DNA from: an uncultured Litorilinea sp.
GTDB taxonomy: Bacteria > Chloroflexota > Anaerolineae > Caldilineales > Caldilineaceae
Reading direction: 5' to 3'
Length of the DNA: 12,598 bases
Assembly (NCBI GenBank): GCA_937922105.1
Contig: CAKZVN010000202.1
Span: 1-12,598, forward strand
Below are positions 1-7,183 of this stretch, piece after piece. The translations under genes were made by a program, and so were the position numbers. Every line of letters starts with the position of its first letter. Position 1 is the first letter of the stretch. The notes under the pieces were generated by a model that saw nothing but the letters and a program-made list of their open reading frames with translations, had not been told where the DNA came from and made no database searches.

Positions 1-1
1 C

Positions 2-70
2 GTCGGCTTCGTCGACTACATCCGCCACCTGCTCTACCCCTTCTTCGACCCGCGAGTGCGATATAGGTAA
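2..70 (+). CDS. ABC transporter permease, DppB/OppB type (C-terminal fragment)
   Basis: Only the last 22 codons are present, in the frame starting at base 2 and ending in TAA at 68-70. The tail reads LLYPFFDPRVRYR. The 'LLY-x-x-x-DPR-[IV]-RY' ending is the characteristic C-terminus of the DppB/OppB inner-membrane permeases of peptide/nickel/oligosaccharide importers. It lies 4 bases upstream of a DppC-type permease, which is the usual gene order for this transporter class. The bulk of the gene is outside the window, so length and substrate cannot be judged. The assignment relies on the tail motif plus context. Confidence 0.85.
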   Translation, partial: VGFVDYIRHLLYPFFDPRVRYR

Positions 71-74
71 GCCC

Positions 75-899
75 ATGACGAAGCTGAACACGCGGCTCCA
101 ACTCGGATTATTCATTTTGGCGCTGATTGCTGTGTTGGGCGGCATCTTTCCCTTTTTTGCCGAGACCGACCCACGGACCTGGAACGCTTTTCCGCGCAAC
201 CTCAAGCCGAGCGCCGACCACTGGCTGGGCACGACCAACTTAGGTCAAGACACATTCGGGTTATTGGCCCTAGCGACACAGAACTCCTTGATCGTGGGAT
301 TGACGGTGGCATTTTTTGCCACAGCGATCGGTGTTATTGCCGGCCTAATTTCGGGTTTTGTCGGTGGGTTGTTGGACCGTTTTCTCACCCTGCTCATGGA
401 TGTCTTTATCGTGGTGCCGACCCTGCCCATTCTGATTCTGATGGCGTCGCTGTTGCAGGGGCGGGCCTCGCTTTTGCTCATCAGCGCCATCTTGGTCCTC
501 TTCAACTGGCCTTGGCCCGCGCGCCAGACCCGCGCCATGGCGCTCTCTATGCGCGAACGCGAGTTTATCAACGTCGCGGCTTTTTCGGGCGAAAGTACTT
601 TCAAGATTATCACGCGCGAGATTTTCCCCTATCTCACGGCTTGGACAATGGCAAACTTTGTCAACACCGTGTTGGTTGGGATTGCGACCGAGTCCGGGTT
701 GGCAGTGATTGGTCTTTCCAGCCTGCAAGAAGCGACTCTGGGCACCATGATTTATTGGGCGCTGCAACATCAAGCGCTGTTGGGGGAGCGCTGGTGGTGG
801 ATCGGCTCGCCTGTGGTGGTGATCAGCGTGCTCTTTATCGGTCTCTTCCTTACCTCAACCGGCATCTCGGAGAAGTCCGCGGTGGAGCGAGGGCACTAA
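75..899 (+). CDS. ABC transporter permease, DppC/OppC type
   Basis: This 274-residue inner-membrane permease is the second transmembrane half of an Opp/Dpp-family importer. A first hydrophobic helix lies near residues 8-28. The family hallmark HWLGTTNLGQDTF follows at 49-61 (consensus HxLGTDxxGRDxxSR). Further helices lie around 71-97, 103-127, 131-146, 188-215 and 243-262. The cytoplasmic EAA-like coupling loop that docks on the ATPase is at about 160-183 (REREFINVAAFSG then the IFP turn). The ATG is 4 bases after the upstream permease stop. The next ATPase gene starts 1 base after this stop, so all genes are probably co-transcribed and translationally coupled. The family is usually called dipeptide/oligopeptide/nickel, but many members import oligosaccharides. 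The two glycosidase-like genes downstream favour a sugar substrate here; that part is inference. Confidence 0.93.
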   Translation: MTKLNTRLQLGLFILALIAVLGGIFPFFAETDPRTWNAFPRNLKPSADHWLGTTNLGQDTFGLLALATQNSLIVGLTVAFFATAIGVIAGLISGFVGGLLDRFLTLLMDVFIVVPTLPILILMASLLQGRASLLLISAILVLFNWPWPARQTRAMALSMREREFINVAAFSGESTFKIITREIFPYLTAWTMANFVNTVLVGIATESGLAVIGLSSLQEATLGTMIYWALQHQALLGERWWWIGSPVVVISVLFIGLFLTSTGISEKSAVERGH

Positions 900-900
900 A

Positions 901-1890
901 ATGCTGACACTAGAAAACATCAGCGCACACTACACCACCCGCCGCGGGGTTGTGCAGGCTGTGGACAACGTCAGCCTGACGGTACGCGAAAACGAGATTC
1001 TTGGCATTGCGGGGGAGTCGGGCTGCGGCAAATCCACGTTGCTCAAGGTGCTTTATGGTTATGTGGCGCGTCCTCTGAGTGTTGTGGCAGGCACGCTGCG
1101 TGCCGAAGTGCCGAACGGCAACGGCAGTCGGCGCATTTTGGGCTTGAAGGAGATGCCCAAAGTCTGGTGGCAGTTTATTTCCTACATCCCTCAGGCGTCG
1201 CAGAGCGTACTCAATCCGGTGATCACCATCGAAAGCCAGTTTTTCGATGCGATTACCCGCTTTCATCAGACGGGCAGCCGCGCCCAGACCCGCCGCCAAG
1301 TCGCCGATTACTTGCGCCAACTGGAGTTGCCGGTAGATGTCTTGAACGCCTATCCCCACCAATTGAGTGGCGGGATGCGCCAGCGCGTCCTGGTGGCGTT
1401 GGCGACGTTTCTCCACCCGCGCATCATCTTGGCGGACGAACCCACCACCGCGCTGGATGTGGTGGTACAGCGCGGTATTTTGCGGATGTTGACCCGTGTT
1501 CAGCGCGAGATGGGCAACTCGTTGGTCGTCGTCTCCCATGACTTGGGGGTGCATTACCAGATTACCCACCGACTGGCGATTATGTATGCGGGTAAGATTG
1601 TGGAGATCGGCCCTACCGAGAAAGTCTTTGCGCGCCCGTTGCATCCTTATACTGCGGCCTTGATCAAATCCCTGCCCCGTATCGGCGACCAGAGCCAGCG
1701 TGAGGGGATTGCGGGTGCGCCGCCCAGCCTCCTGAACCCGCCCAAAGGATGTCGTTTTGCCGCCCGTTGCAGCCAGGTCATGGCGCATTGCCGGGAGATT
1801 GAACCGCCTCTGGTCGAGATCGAACCGGACCACTTTGCCGCCTGCCACCTTCACGATGCTGGCGTCGCCGGCAAAGCAGGTGTAGCATGA
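901..1890 (+). CDS. ABC transporter ATP-binding protein, DppD/OppD type
   Basis: This 329-residue nucleotide-binding subunit powers the importer. Visible motifs, in order, are Walker A GESGCGKST at 38-46, Q-loop Gln98, ABC signature LSGGM at 155-159, Walker B IILADE at 175-180 with the D-loop ALD just after, and switch His213 in VVSHD. After about residue 245 comes the oligopeptide-transporter C-terminal extension (HPYT, then a Cys-rich block). Cys284, 290, 297 and 315 are spaced C-x5-C-x6-C-x17-C, the pattern conserved in OppD/DppD proteins and reported to hold an iron-sulfur cluster in a mycobacterial Dpp transporter. The stop overlaps the start of the next gene by four bases (ATGA), which predicts translational coupling with its heterodimer partner. 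Family assignment is secure; the substrate is not shown by sequence. Confidence 0.95.
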   Translation: MLTLENISAHYTTRRGVVQAVDNVSLTVRENEILGIAGESGCGKSTLLKVLYGYVARPLSVVAGTLRAEVPNGNGSRRILGLKEMPKVWWQFISYIPQASQSVLNPVITIESQFFDAITRFHQTGSRAQTRRQVADYLRQLELPVDVLNAYPHQLSGGMRQRVLVALATFLHPRIILADEPTTALDVVVQRGILRMLTRVQREMGNSLVVVSHDLGVHYQITHRLAIMYAGKIVEIGPTEKVFARPLHPYTAALIKSLPRIGDQSQREGIAGAPPSLLNPPKGCRFAARCSQVMAHCREIEPPLVEIEPDHFAACHLHDAGVAGKAGVA

Positions 1891-2906
1891 GCACCAAACT
1901 GATCGAATTACGCAACGTCTCCAAGATTTTCAGGATCGGCAATATCCTCACCGGTTCGGAACTGTTGGCGGTGGACGATGTCAGCCTCAGCCTGGACGGC
2001 ACTAGCCCCTCGATTCTCAGTATCGTGGGCGAGTCGGGCAGCGGCAAGACTACGCTGGCGCGTATCATGCTCAAATTGATTGACCCGTCCCGCGGCGAGA
2101 TCTTGATGCAAGGTCGCAACCAACTGGACCGCAAGACCGCCATGAGCGACCACGAATTCAAGCGGTTTGTGCAGCCCATCTTCCAGAACCCCTTTGAGTC
2201 GTTCAGCGCACGCAAACCGGTGGACAGCTATCTCTACGAGACTGCGCTCAATCTGGGCATTGCGCCGACACGCCGTGCGGCACGCGACGTGGTGGCTGCC
2301 GAGTTGGAGTCGGTCGGGCTGAATATTGACAATGTCACCGGCAAGTATCGCAATCAGTTTTCCGGCGGCGAGCTACAGCGGATTTCGGTGGCGCGTGCGC
2401 TCATCCCGCGGCCCAAACTGATCGTTGCCGACGAGCCGGTGAGCATGATCGACGCGTCGCTGCGTATGAACGTGGTCAATCTGTTCCTTGAATTGAAGCG
2501 CACCCATCAGGTCAGTTTTATTTACATCACGCATGACTTGTCGACCGCCTATTATGTCAGCGATTTCATTGCCATTATGTATCGGGGCAATGTGGTCGAG
2601 TATGGTCCGGCGGGCAAGATTCTGGAGCAGCCTGAACATCCGTACACCGAATTGCTCATGCGATCGGTTCCGGTCATCGGCGACAAGTGGGATGAGGATG
2701 TAGCCTTGCCGGACATGGAGACCAGCGAGTATAGCCTGCGCGCGTGTAAGTTTGCGCCCCGCTGCGCGTATGCCCAGGAGATTTGCCGGCAGGCACGCCC
2801 TCCTATGGTTGTGATTCCGCCCGATCGGCAGTCGCTCTGCTATCGGCCTGTAGACTTCCGGCCCGGGGTGACGGTAGCCGCCGAGCCGAGCCGCGCGGGC
2901 GTATGA
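1887..2906 (+). CDS. ABC transporter ATP-binding protein, DppF/OppF type
   Basis: This 339-residue protein is the second ATPase of the importer, expected to form a heterodimer with the preceding protein at the cytoplasmic face. Motifs are Walker A GESGSGKTT at 48-56, Q-loop Gln100, signature FSGGE at 158-162, Walker B LIVADE at 178-183 followed by PVSMIDAS (the usual Thr of 'EPTSALD' is Val here, a common DppF variation), and switch His216 in YITHD. The C-terminal extension carries Cys287, 293, 300 and 318, with exactly the same C-x5-C-x6-C-x17-C spacing as its partner. The start overlaps the upstream stop by ATGA. A 37-base gap with a strong ribosome-binding site then leads into the first DUF2961 gene, so the operon probably continues. 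Confidence 0.95.
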   Translation: MSTKLIELRNVSKIFRIGNILTGSELLAVDDVSLSLDGTSPSILSIVGESGSGKTTLARIMLKLIDPSRGEILMQGRNQLDRKTAMSDHEFKRFVQPIFQNPFESFSARKPVDSYLYETALNLGIAPTRRAARDVVAAELESVGLNIDNVTGKYRNQFSGGELQRISVARALIPRPKLIVADEPVSMIDASLRMNVVNLFLELKRTHQVSFIYITHDLSTAYYVSDFIAIMYRGNVVEYGPAGKILEQPEHPYTELLMRSVPVIGDKWDEDVALPDMETSEYSLRACKFAPRCAYAQEICRQARPPMVVIPPDRQSLCYRPVDFRPGVTVAAEPSRAGV

Positions 2907-2943
2907 GCAACCGCAGCATATCACCTAACAAGAGGAGATCACC

Positions 2944-4167
2944 ATGACCGTTTTCAAGGGAAGCCCCTTGGGCGAGTTGGCGCGAATTCGCAATGTCACC
3001 ACCCGCCGCGTGTCCAGCTGGGACCGCTCGGGCGGTAATGTGGATTTCTTGGTCATTCAACCCGGGGCAACCGCCGTGCTCGCCGACATTCACGGCGCAG
3101 GCTGTATCAACCACATTTGGTGTACGCACGGCTGCCAACAGCCCGACGCCCTGCGACGAGCCGTCTTGTTGGCGCGCTGGGATGGCGAAGCGGACTATTC
3201 CATTCAAGTCCCGCTGGGGGACTTTTTCGGCATGGGGCACGCCAAGAGCGTAGACTTCTGGTCGCTCCCGCTCCAGATGAGTCCTTCGGACGGACGTGGT
3301 TTCAACTGTTGGTTTCCCATGCCGTTTGGCACGCGGGCCGAGTTCTTGCTCCTGAACGAGGCCGACGTTCCCATGAATTTCTACTACTATATTGATTACG
3401 AGCTACATGCGAGTATTCCCGACGACATGGGGCGCTTTCACGCGCAGTGGCGTCGCGAGAATCCGACCGACGGCGTCACCGAAGCCGGTATGCCCGCGCT
3501 CATGGAAGAGACGCGCCAACAGTTCGGCGCGGACTACCCGTTGTTTCCGAATGTCGCGGAGGATTTGCTCCCCAACGTCGCATATTCGTTTGGCGGTCGT
3601 AATATCGGCGGCGCGGGGAATTATGTGATCCTCGAGGCGGAAGGAACCGGTCATTACGTCGGCTGTAACGTCAACTATCACAACTTGCGCACCGGCCCCG
3701 AGGTGGAATGGCCGGCAGACAAGCCCTGGCCCCTGACGGCTTCGTCGCAGCGCCAGGCTTCGCCGGAGGAACGCCAGGAGTTCTTCAAGCGCTTCAACTG
3801 GTATGGTGAGGGCGACGACATGATCTTCATTGACGGTGAGGAATGGCCCCCTAGCCTGCACGGAACCGGCAGTGAAGATTACTTCAACACGGCCTATTGC
3901 CCTGCGGTCAAATATGACAGCCCCTATCACGGGCTAACGCTGCCGGGCGGCCCGAACTGGAGCGGCAAGTCCTCCTATTATCGTTTCCACATCGAGGACC
4001 CCATCCATTTCCGCAAGAGCATCAAGGTTACTATCGAACACGGTCACAACAACAACCGCTCCGACGATATTTCCAGTACGGCTTATTGGTATCAACTGGA
4101 GCCGCACAAGCCCTTCCCGCCTCTGCCGCCGGTAGCGGATCGGCTGCCTCGACCGGACAGTGTCTAG
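2944..4167 (+). CDS. DUF2961 / GH172-family glycoside hydrolase (first copy)
   Basis: This 407-residue protein belongs to DUF2961, now CAZy family GH172. Characterised members are a difructose dianhydride I synthase/hydrolase from Bifidobacterium and exo-acting D-arabinofuranosidases. Diagnostic features are the N-terminal RVSSWDRSGGNVDF at 22-35, an ADIHGAGCINHIW strand at 47-59, VPLGDFFGMGH near 93, FNCWFPMPF near 120, and the catalytic-region pair GEGDD (Glu289) and GTGSEDYF (Glu311). These two glutamates, 22 residues apart, plausibly correspond to the nucleophile and acid/base reported for GH172, but the assignment is by motif only. No signal peptide or membrane segment is visible, so the enzyme is predicted cytoplasmic. 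It has an extra stretch of about 40 residues around 168-285 compared with the next gene. The start is supported by GAGGAG at 2932-2937, 6 bases from the ATG. Sequence alone does not fix the substrate. Confidence 0.88.
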   Translation: MTVFKGSPLGELARIRNVTTRRVSSWDRSGGNVDFLVIQPGATAVLADIHGAGCINHIWCTHGCQQPDALRRAVLLARWDGEADYSIQVPLGDFFGMGHAKSVDFWSLPLQMSPSDGRGFNCWFPMPFGTRAEFLLLNEADVPMNFYYYIDYELHASIPDDMGRFHAQWRRENPTDGVTEAGMPALMEETRQQFGADYPLFPNVAEDLLPNVAYSFGGRNIGGAGNYVILEAEGTGHYVGCNVNYHNLRTGPEVEWPADKPWPLTASSQRQASPEERQEFFKRFNWYGEGDDMIFIDGEEWPPSLHGTGSEDYFNTAYCPAVKYDSPYHGLTLPGGPNWSGKSSYYRFHIEDPIHFRKSIKVTIEHGHNNNRSDDISSTAYWYQLEPHKPFPPLPPVADRLPRPDSV

Positions 4168-4213
4168 GTCGTGTCTGCAATGAGCATTTCCCACAACGAT
4201 CAGGAGGATGAGC

Positions 4214-5314
4214 ATGTCGCTTGCGTTTAACGGTCTCGGGATGCACCTGGGCAATCTGGCTCGCCTTTCTAACGCCGAGACGCGTTCCATCAGCGCGGAG
4301 AATTTCACCGGGGCCAAGGGCCAGGGCGGGATGGCGACCGAAGGCACCGGCGCCATCGCCGCGCGCGAACTGGGCCAAGGCTGGAAGGTCTCGCCCAGTA
4401 TCCAAGTACCCGGCAATACCACCGTTACCCTCGCTGACATCGAGGGGCCGGGCGCCATCCAGCAGATTTGGCTCACCGTCCACCCCAGCGTCTGGCGGCG
4501 GTTGGTCCTGCGCATGTATTGGGACCACGAGGAGACGCCGTCGGTCGAGACGCCCATCGGCGACTTTTTCGCCAGCGGTTGGTGCGAGCGCTGTAACATT
4601 ACGTCGTTGGCGGTCTGTGTGAATCCGGCGGGCGGCTTCAATTGCTATTGGGAGATGCCCTTCCGTCGCCATGCCCGCATCACCCTGGAGAATCTTAGCC
4701 CGGACGACGTGCGCGGCTTCTACTATCAAATCAACTATACCCTGACCGAGATTCCCGAGGACATGGCTTACTTCCATGCCCAGTTCCGCCGCTCCAATCC
4801 GCTGCCTTATATGAGCGTCCACACCATCCTGGACGGCGTGCAGGGGCAGGGCCACTTTGTGGGCACCTATTTGGCCTGGGGCGTCAACAACAACGGTTGG
4901 TGGGGCGAGGGAGAGATCAAGTTCTATATGGACGGTGACCGCGACTGGCCCACCATCTGCGGCACCGGCACGGAGGACTACTTCGGCGGCGCGTGGAACT
5001 TTGAGCATCCCAAGGGTGAGTATGGTGTCTTTTCCTCGCCCTATAGCGGTCTGCCCCAGGTAATCAAACCCGACGGCCTCTATCGCAGCCAGCAGCGCTT
5101 CGGGATGTACCGCTGGCACATCATGGACCCTGTCCGCTTCAAGCAGGACCTGCGCGTCACCATCCAGGCGTTGGGCTGGCGCTCGCCGCTCAACGAGTTG
5201 CGGCGCTACCTGCCTCTGCAGGATGATATCGCCAGCACGGCCTTCTGGTATCAAACGGAACCCCACGCGCCCTTCCCGGCGCTGCCCGACCTGAACGGTC
5301 TCGAAGTCATCTAG
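4214..5314 (+). CDS. DUF2961 / GH172-family glycoside hydrolase (second copy)
   Basis: This second DUF2961/GH172 protein is 366 residues from the chosen start. The AGGAGG at 4202-4207 directly abuts an ATG at 4208 but lies 6 bases from the in-frame ATG at 4214, so 4214 is preferred; 4208 adds only two residues. Shared family landmarks are an SISAENFTGAKGQGG segment replacing the usual SSWDRSGGN, LADIEGPGAIQQIW, TPIGDFFASGW, FNCYWEMPF and the pair GEGEIKF / GTGTEDYF. Counting from ATG 4208, the two conserved glutamates are 234 and 256 (232 and 254 from 4214), again 22 apart as in the first copy. The two proteins are clearly diverged paralogues with different N-termini and loop lengths. That suggests different linkages or complementary specificities rather than a recent duplication. 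No signal peptide is seen. It is probably the last gene of the transporter operon. Confidence 0.87.
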   Translation: MSLAFNGLGMHLGNLARLSNAETRSISAENFTGAKGQGGMATEGTGAIAARELGQGWKVSPSIQVPGNTTVTLADIEGPGAIQQIWLTVHPSVWRRLVLRMYWDHEETPSVETPIGDFFASGWCERCNITSLAVCVNPAGGFNCYWEMPFRRHARITLENLSPDDVRGFYYQINYTLTEIPEDMAYFHAQFRRSNPLPYMSVHTILDGVQGQGHFVGTYLAWGVNNNGWWGEGEIKFYMDGDRDWPTICGTGTEDYFGGAWNFEHPKGEYGVFSSPYSGLPQVIKPDGLYRSQQRFGMYRWHIMDPVRFKQDLRVTIQALGWRSPLNELRRYLPLQDDIASTAFWYQTEPHAPFPALPDLNGLEVI

Positions 5315-5315
5315 G

Positions 5316-5392
5316 CCGGGGCGCAAACCTGCACCACACGACACTTGCCCACACGGGGGCGTCCATGGCAAGAGCGCCGATGGGCGCCCCGG
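5316..5392. repeat. Widely spaced 9-bp inverted repeat after the GH172 operon
   Basis: CCGGGGCGC at 5316-5324 is the exact reverse complement of GCGCCCCGG at 5384-5392, enclosing 59 bases. It starts one base after the stop of the last + strand operon gene. Smaller G/C-rich complementary blocks lie inside. There is no T-run after it, so it is not a classical intrinsic terminator, and chance pairing in GC-rich DNA is possible. It may still act as a 3' structure for the operon. Confidence 0.3.
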
Positions 5393-5446
5393 TTCGTGAT
5401 GGACGGCGGCGTAGGTGATGCCGGGGTGCGCGTGGTTGGCAAGCGC

Positions 5447-5481
5447 GCAAAAACAACGGGCCGCCCAAACCGGGCGGCCCG
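5447..5481 (-). terminator. Intrinsic terminator of the nadK-LysM operon
   Basis: A perfect 10-bp stem, CGGGCCGCCC (5457-5466) with GGGCGGCCCG (5472-5481), has a 5-base loop. Read on the minus strand it is followed directly by TTGTTTTTG, a good U-tract. It begins 24 bases beyond the stop of the LysM gene. On the plus strand no T-run follows it, so it is oriented for the minus-strand operon. Confidence 0.85.
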
Positions 5482-5505
5482 TCGCGATTGGAGAGAGCTT
5501 GGTGT

Positions 5506-6474
5506 CTAATTCCCCGGAATCAGCAGGCGTTGTCCGATGAAAATGGCGTTGGGGTTGTTGAGTTCGTTGAGTTCGATGATCTCGTCCACAGTGACGCCGT
5601 AGCGGATGGCGATGCTGAGCAGCGTTTCGCCCGCGGAGACGATGTGGGTGATGCTGCGCGCGGCGGCAAGGTCGCGGGCAGAGATGCCGGGGATGATCAG
5701 CTGTTGGCCGATGCGCAAGTTGTTGCGGTCCACAATGCCGTTGGCTGCGACGATGTCCTCCACACGGACGCCATAGGAGGCGGCGATGCCGATGAGTCCC
5801 TCCCCGGCTTGCACCGTGTGGATGACTTGGTCTCCCGGCGCAACGGCGCGCGGGGTGGCAGCGGCGCCGGCGTCGCCGGCAGGCGGCTGATAGCCGGGGA
5901 TGAGAATCTGCGCGCCGACGGTCAGGTTGTCCGGGTTGAGCAGGTTATTGGCTTCGACGATGCGCAGGGGGTTGACGCCGTAGCGCGCGCCGATGCCCGA
6001 CAATGTATCGCCCGGTTGGATGGTGTAGAGGAAGGGGCCGGGTGTCGGCGTGGGCACGCCCTCGGCGGTGATGCCTTCCACGTAGGGAATATAAAGCGGC
6101 TGGCCTACTTGAATTTGGTCGCCCACCAGGTTATTGAGCTGGGTGAGAGTGGGAATGTCGGTGCCGAAGCGCGCGGCGATGCCGCTGAGGGTATCCCCTT
6201 CGCGCACGGTGTAGAGGAAGGGCGGGTTGCCGATGACCTCGGTAGGCGTGGGCGCGGGGGTGTTGGTGATGACCAGATCGGCTTCGCTGGCGCCGCGCGG
6301 CGTAGGCGTATCCTGCGGCACGGGCGTGGACAGGGTCGTGACCGAGCCGGGCGCGCTAAAGGTCGCGGTCGGTTCAGGGGTGGGACGTTCCCGCGTGCAA
6401 GCAGCCGTGGCGACGACGGTGAGGAGAAGGGCCACGGCCAAGATGAACGATGGCCGAGGGTGGGTTGTGGTCAC
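5506..6474 (-). CDS. Secreted lipoprotein with four LysM repeats
   Basis: From the chosen start this is a 322-residue cell-envelope protein. The frame is open further upstream, but GTG at 6474 is preceded by GGAGG (plus-strand CCTCC 6483-6487) at an 8-base spacing. From there the protein begins with a compact signal peptide: THPR, a hydrophobic core FILAVALLLTVV, then ATAAC with lipobox-like Cys26. A Thr/Pro-rich linker (about 30-85) follows. Four LysM modules lie at about 88-130, 150-193, 219-262 and 276-320, each with a Y/H-x-V-x-x-G-[DE]-x-L opening, a central N and an IP ending. LysM binds N-acetylglucosamine chains such as peptidoglycan. No catalytic domain follows, so this is probably a wall-binding or scaffold protein, not a hydrolase. 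The lipobox is imperfect (Thr at -3), so lipidation is likely but not certain. It is the last gene of the minus-strand operon. Confidence 0.9.
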   Translation of the reverse strand: MTTTHPRPSFILAVALLLTVVATAACTRERPTPEPTATFSAPGSVTTLSTPVPQDTPTPRGASEADLVITNTPAPTPTEVIGNPPFLYTVREGDTLSGIAARFGTDIPTLTQLNNLVGDQIQVGQPLYIPYVEGITAEGVPTPTPGPFLYTIQPGDTLSGIGARYGVNPLRIVEANNLLNPDNLTVGAQILIPGYQPPAGDAGAAATPRAVAPGDQVIHTVQAGEGLIGIAASYGVRVEDIVAANGIVDRNNLRIGQQLIIPGISARDLAAARSITHIVSAGETLLSIAIRYGVTVDEIIELNELNNPNAIFIGQRLLIPGN

Positions 6475-6514
6475 GGCAGAGGCCTCCAGGCTGGCAAGAG
6501 CGGGTCCGACGGTC

Positions 6515-6554
6515 CAACTTGTTGTGCTATGGGGGATGATAGCACAACAAGTTG
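6515..6554. repeat. Perfect 16-bp inverted repeat between two operon genes
   Basis: CAACTTGTTGTGCTAT (6515-6530) and ATAGCACAACAAGTTG (6539-6554) are exact reverse complements with an 8-base loop. It sits 15 bases after the stop of the B-box gene and 27 bases before the LysM gene's ribosome-binding site (minus strand). There is no T-run on either side, and it is A/T-richer than its surroundings. It could be a mRNA-stabilising or processing hairpin, a weak terminator, or an operator. Its presence in the 5' part of the longest open frame is one more reason to prefer the GTG start at 6474. Confidence 0.85.
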
Positions 6555-6569
6555 CCGTCTGCAAGGCCC

Positions 6570-7121
6570 CTATCGCAAAATCTGGTAGGCAGCGATGGCA
6601 GCCAAAATGGTGAAAAAGAGCAGGGGCAAGTTCAGCGCCGGGATGCCGAAGAAGAGGCCGATGACCATGCCGAATAGCACGCCGAGGATGATGCCGCCCA
6701 GGGCGAAGAAGCGCAGATAGCGCCCACGACGGCGACCTATGGCGCGACGGATGATTTGGGCCAATGCGCTGCCCGCGCCGCCGCCCAACAAAAGCGCCAG
6801 GATCAGGCCAAAGAAGCCGGTGATGCGCAAGAGCAGTCCGGCGATGGGCGCGGCGAGGGCGGTCACCACCACGGCGACGCCGAACGCGATGAGGTTATCC
6901 GCAGGGACGGCGTTGAAGTAGGCCGCTTGGACGCCGCGGATACACTCCTTGCAGCGGTAGCCTACGTCGGTGAGGACCGCGCATTTCAGGCAGATGGGCT
7001 TGTTGCAACGGTTGCAACGCAGCAGGGTTTCGGTGTCCGGGTGATTGGCGCAGAAAACCTTGTCCGGCGCGGGGGGCGCAGGCGGTTCTTGGACGGGTGT
7101 GGTCGTGGTCATCGTGGTCAT
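6570..7121 (-). CDS. B-box-type zinc-finger integral membrane protein
   Basis: From ATG 7121 this is a 183-residue protein. An N-terminal Thr/Pro-rich stretch leads to a zinc-finger module with C24-x2-H27, C36-x2-C39, C44-x2-C47 and C57-x2-C60, the cross-brace spacing of B-box-type fingers, enough for two zinc ions. The remainder is very hydrophobic, with about four transmembrane segments (near 76-99, 101-122, 137-159 and 163-182) split by a basic loop RRAIGRRRGR. Function is unknown. The fold suggests a cytoplasmic zinc head on a membrane anchor. The open frame extends upstream to a TTG at 7214 inside nadK, but that start would overlap nadK and has no ribosome-binding site. ATG 7121, or a second in-frame ATG at 7112, is preferred, although neither has a clear Shine-Dalgarno. 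This and the structured leader make translational control or coupling to nadK plausible. Confidence 0.8.
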   Translation of the reverse strand: MTTMTTTTPVQEPPAPPAPDKVFCANHPDTETLLRCNRCNKPICLKCAVLTDVGYRCKECIRGVQAAYFNAVPADNLIAFGVAVVVTALAAPIAGLLLRITGFFGLILALLLGGGAGSALAQIIRRAIGRRRGRYLRFFALGGIILGVLFGMVIGLFFGIPALNLPLLFFTILAAIAAYQILR

Positions 7122-7142
7122 GGTCGAAAGTTCGGGCGGCAC

Positions 7143-7183
7143 GTGCCGGTCAGGGCTGGGTCGCCGCAACCGGCACGGCGACC
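7143..7183 (-). other. Candidate H-type pseudoknot in the nadK/B-box intergenic RNA
   Basis: Read on the minus strand immediately after the nadK TAA: stem 1 GGTCGCCG pairs with CGGCGACC (plus 7176-7183 with 7159-7166). Its loop TGCCGGT pairs with a downstream ACCGGCA (plus 7143-7149 or 7150), giving stem 2. The order arm1-arm2-arm1'-arm2', with a 2-base junction and an 8-base second loop, fits an H-type pseudoknot. The zero-length first loop may require opening one pair. Otherwise the two 8-bp stems are alternatives. It lies 21 bases before the B-box ATG. No known RNA family was recognised. Confidence 0.4.

Noticed and set aside
910..1854. 314-codon minus-strand frame opposite the first ATPase
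   Set aside because: It is antisense to a gene with a full set of ABC ATPase motifs and shows no domain of its own.
4031..5371. 446-codon open frame on the minus strand across the second GH172 gene
   Set aside because: The plus strand carries clear DUF2961 motifs and a good ribosome-binding site. The antisense frame has no recognisable domain and is a GC-bias shadow.
5316..5392. Terminator of the transporter/GH172 operon
   Set aside because: The 9-bp arms are 59 bases apart with no T-run, too weak to call a terminator. Kept only as an inverted repeat.
5488..6588. 366-codon open frame on the plus strand opposite the LysM gene
   Set aside because: The four LysM repeats, signal peptide and terminator all support the minus strand. 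The plus frame is a low-complexity Gly/Asp/Arg-rich mirror of the repeats.
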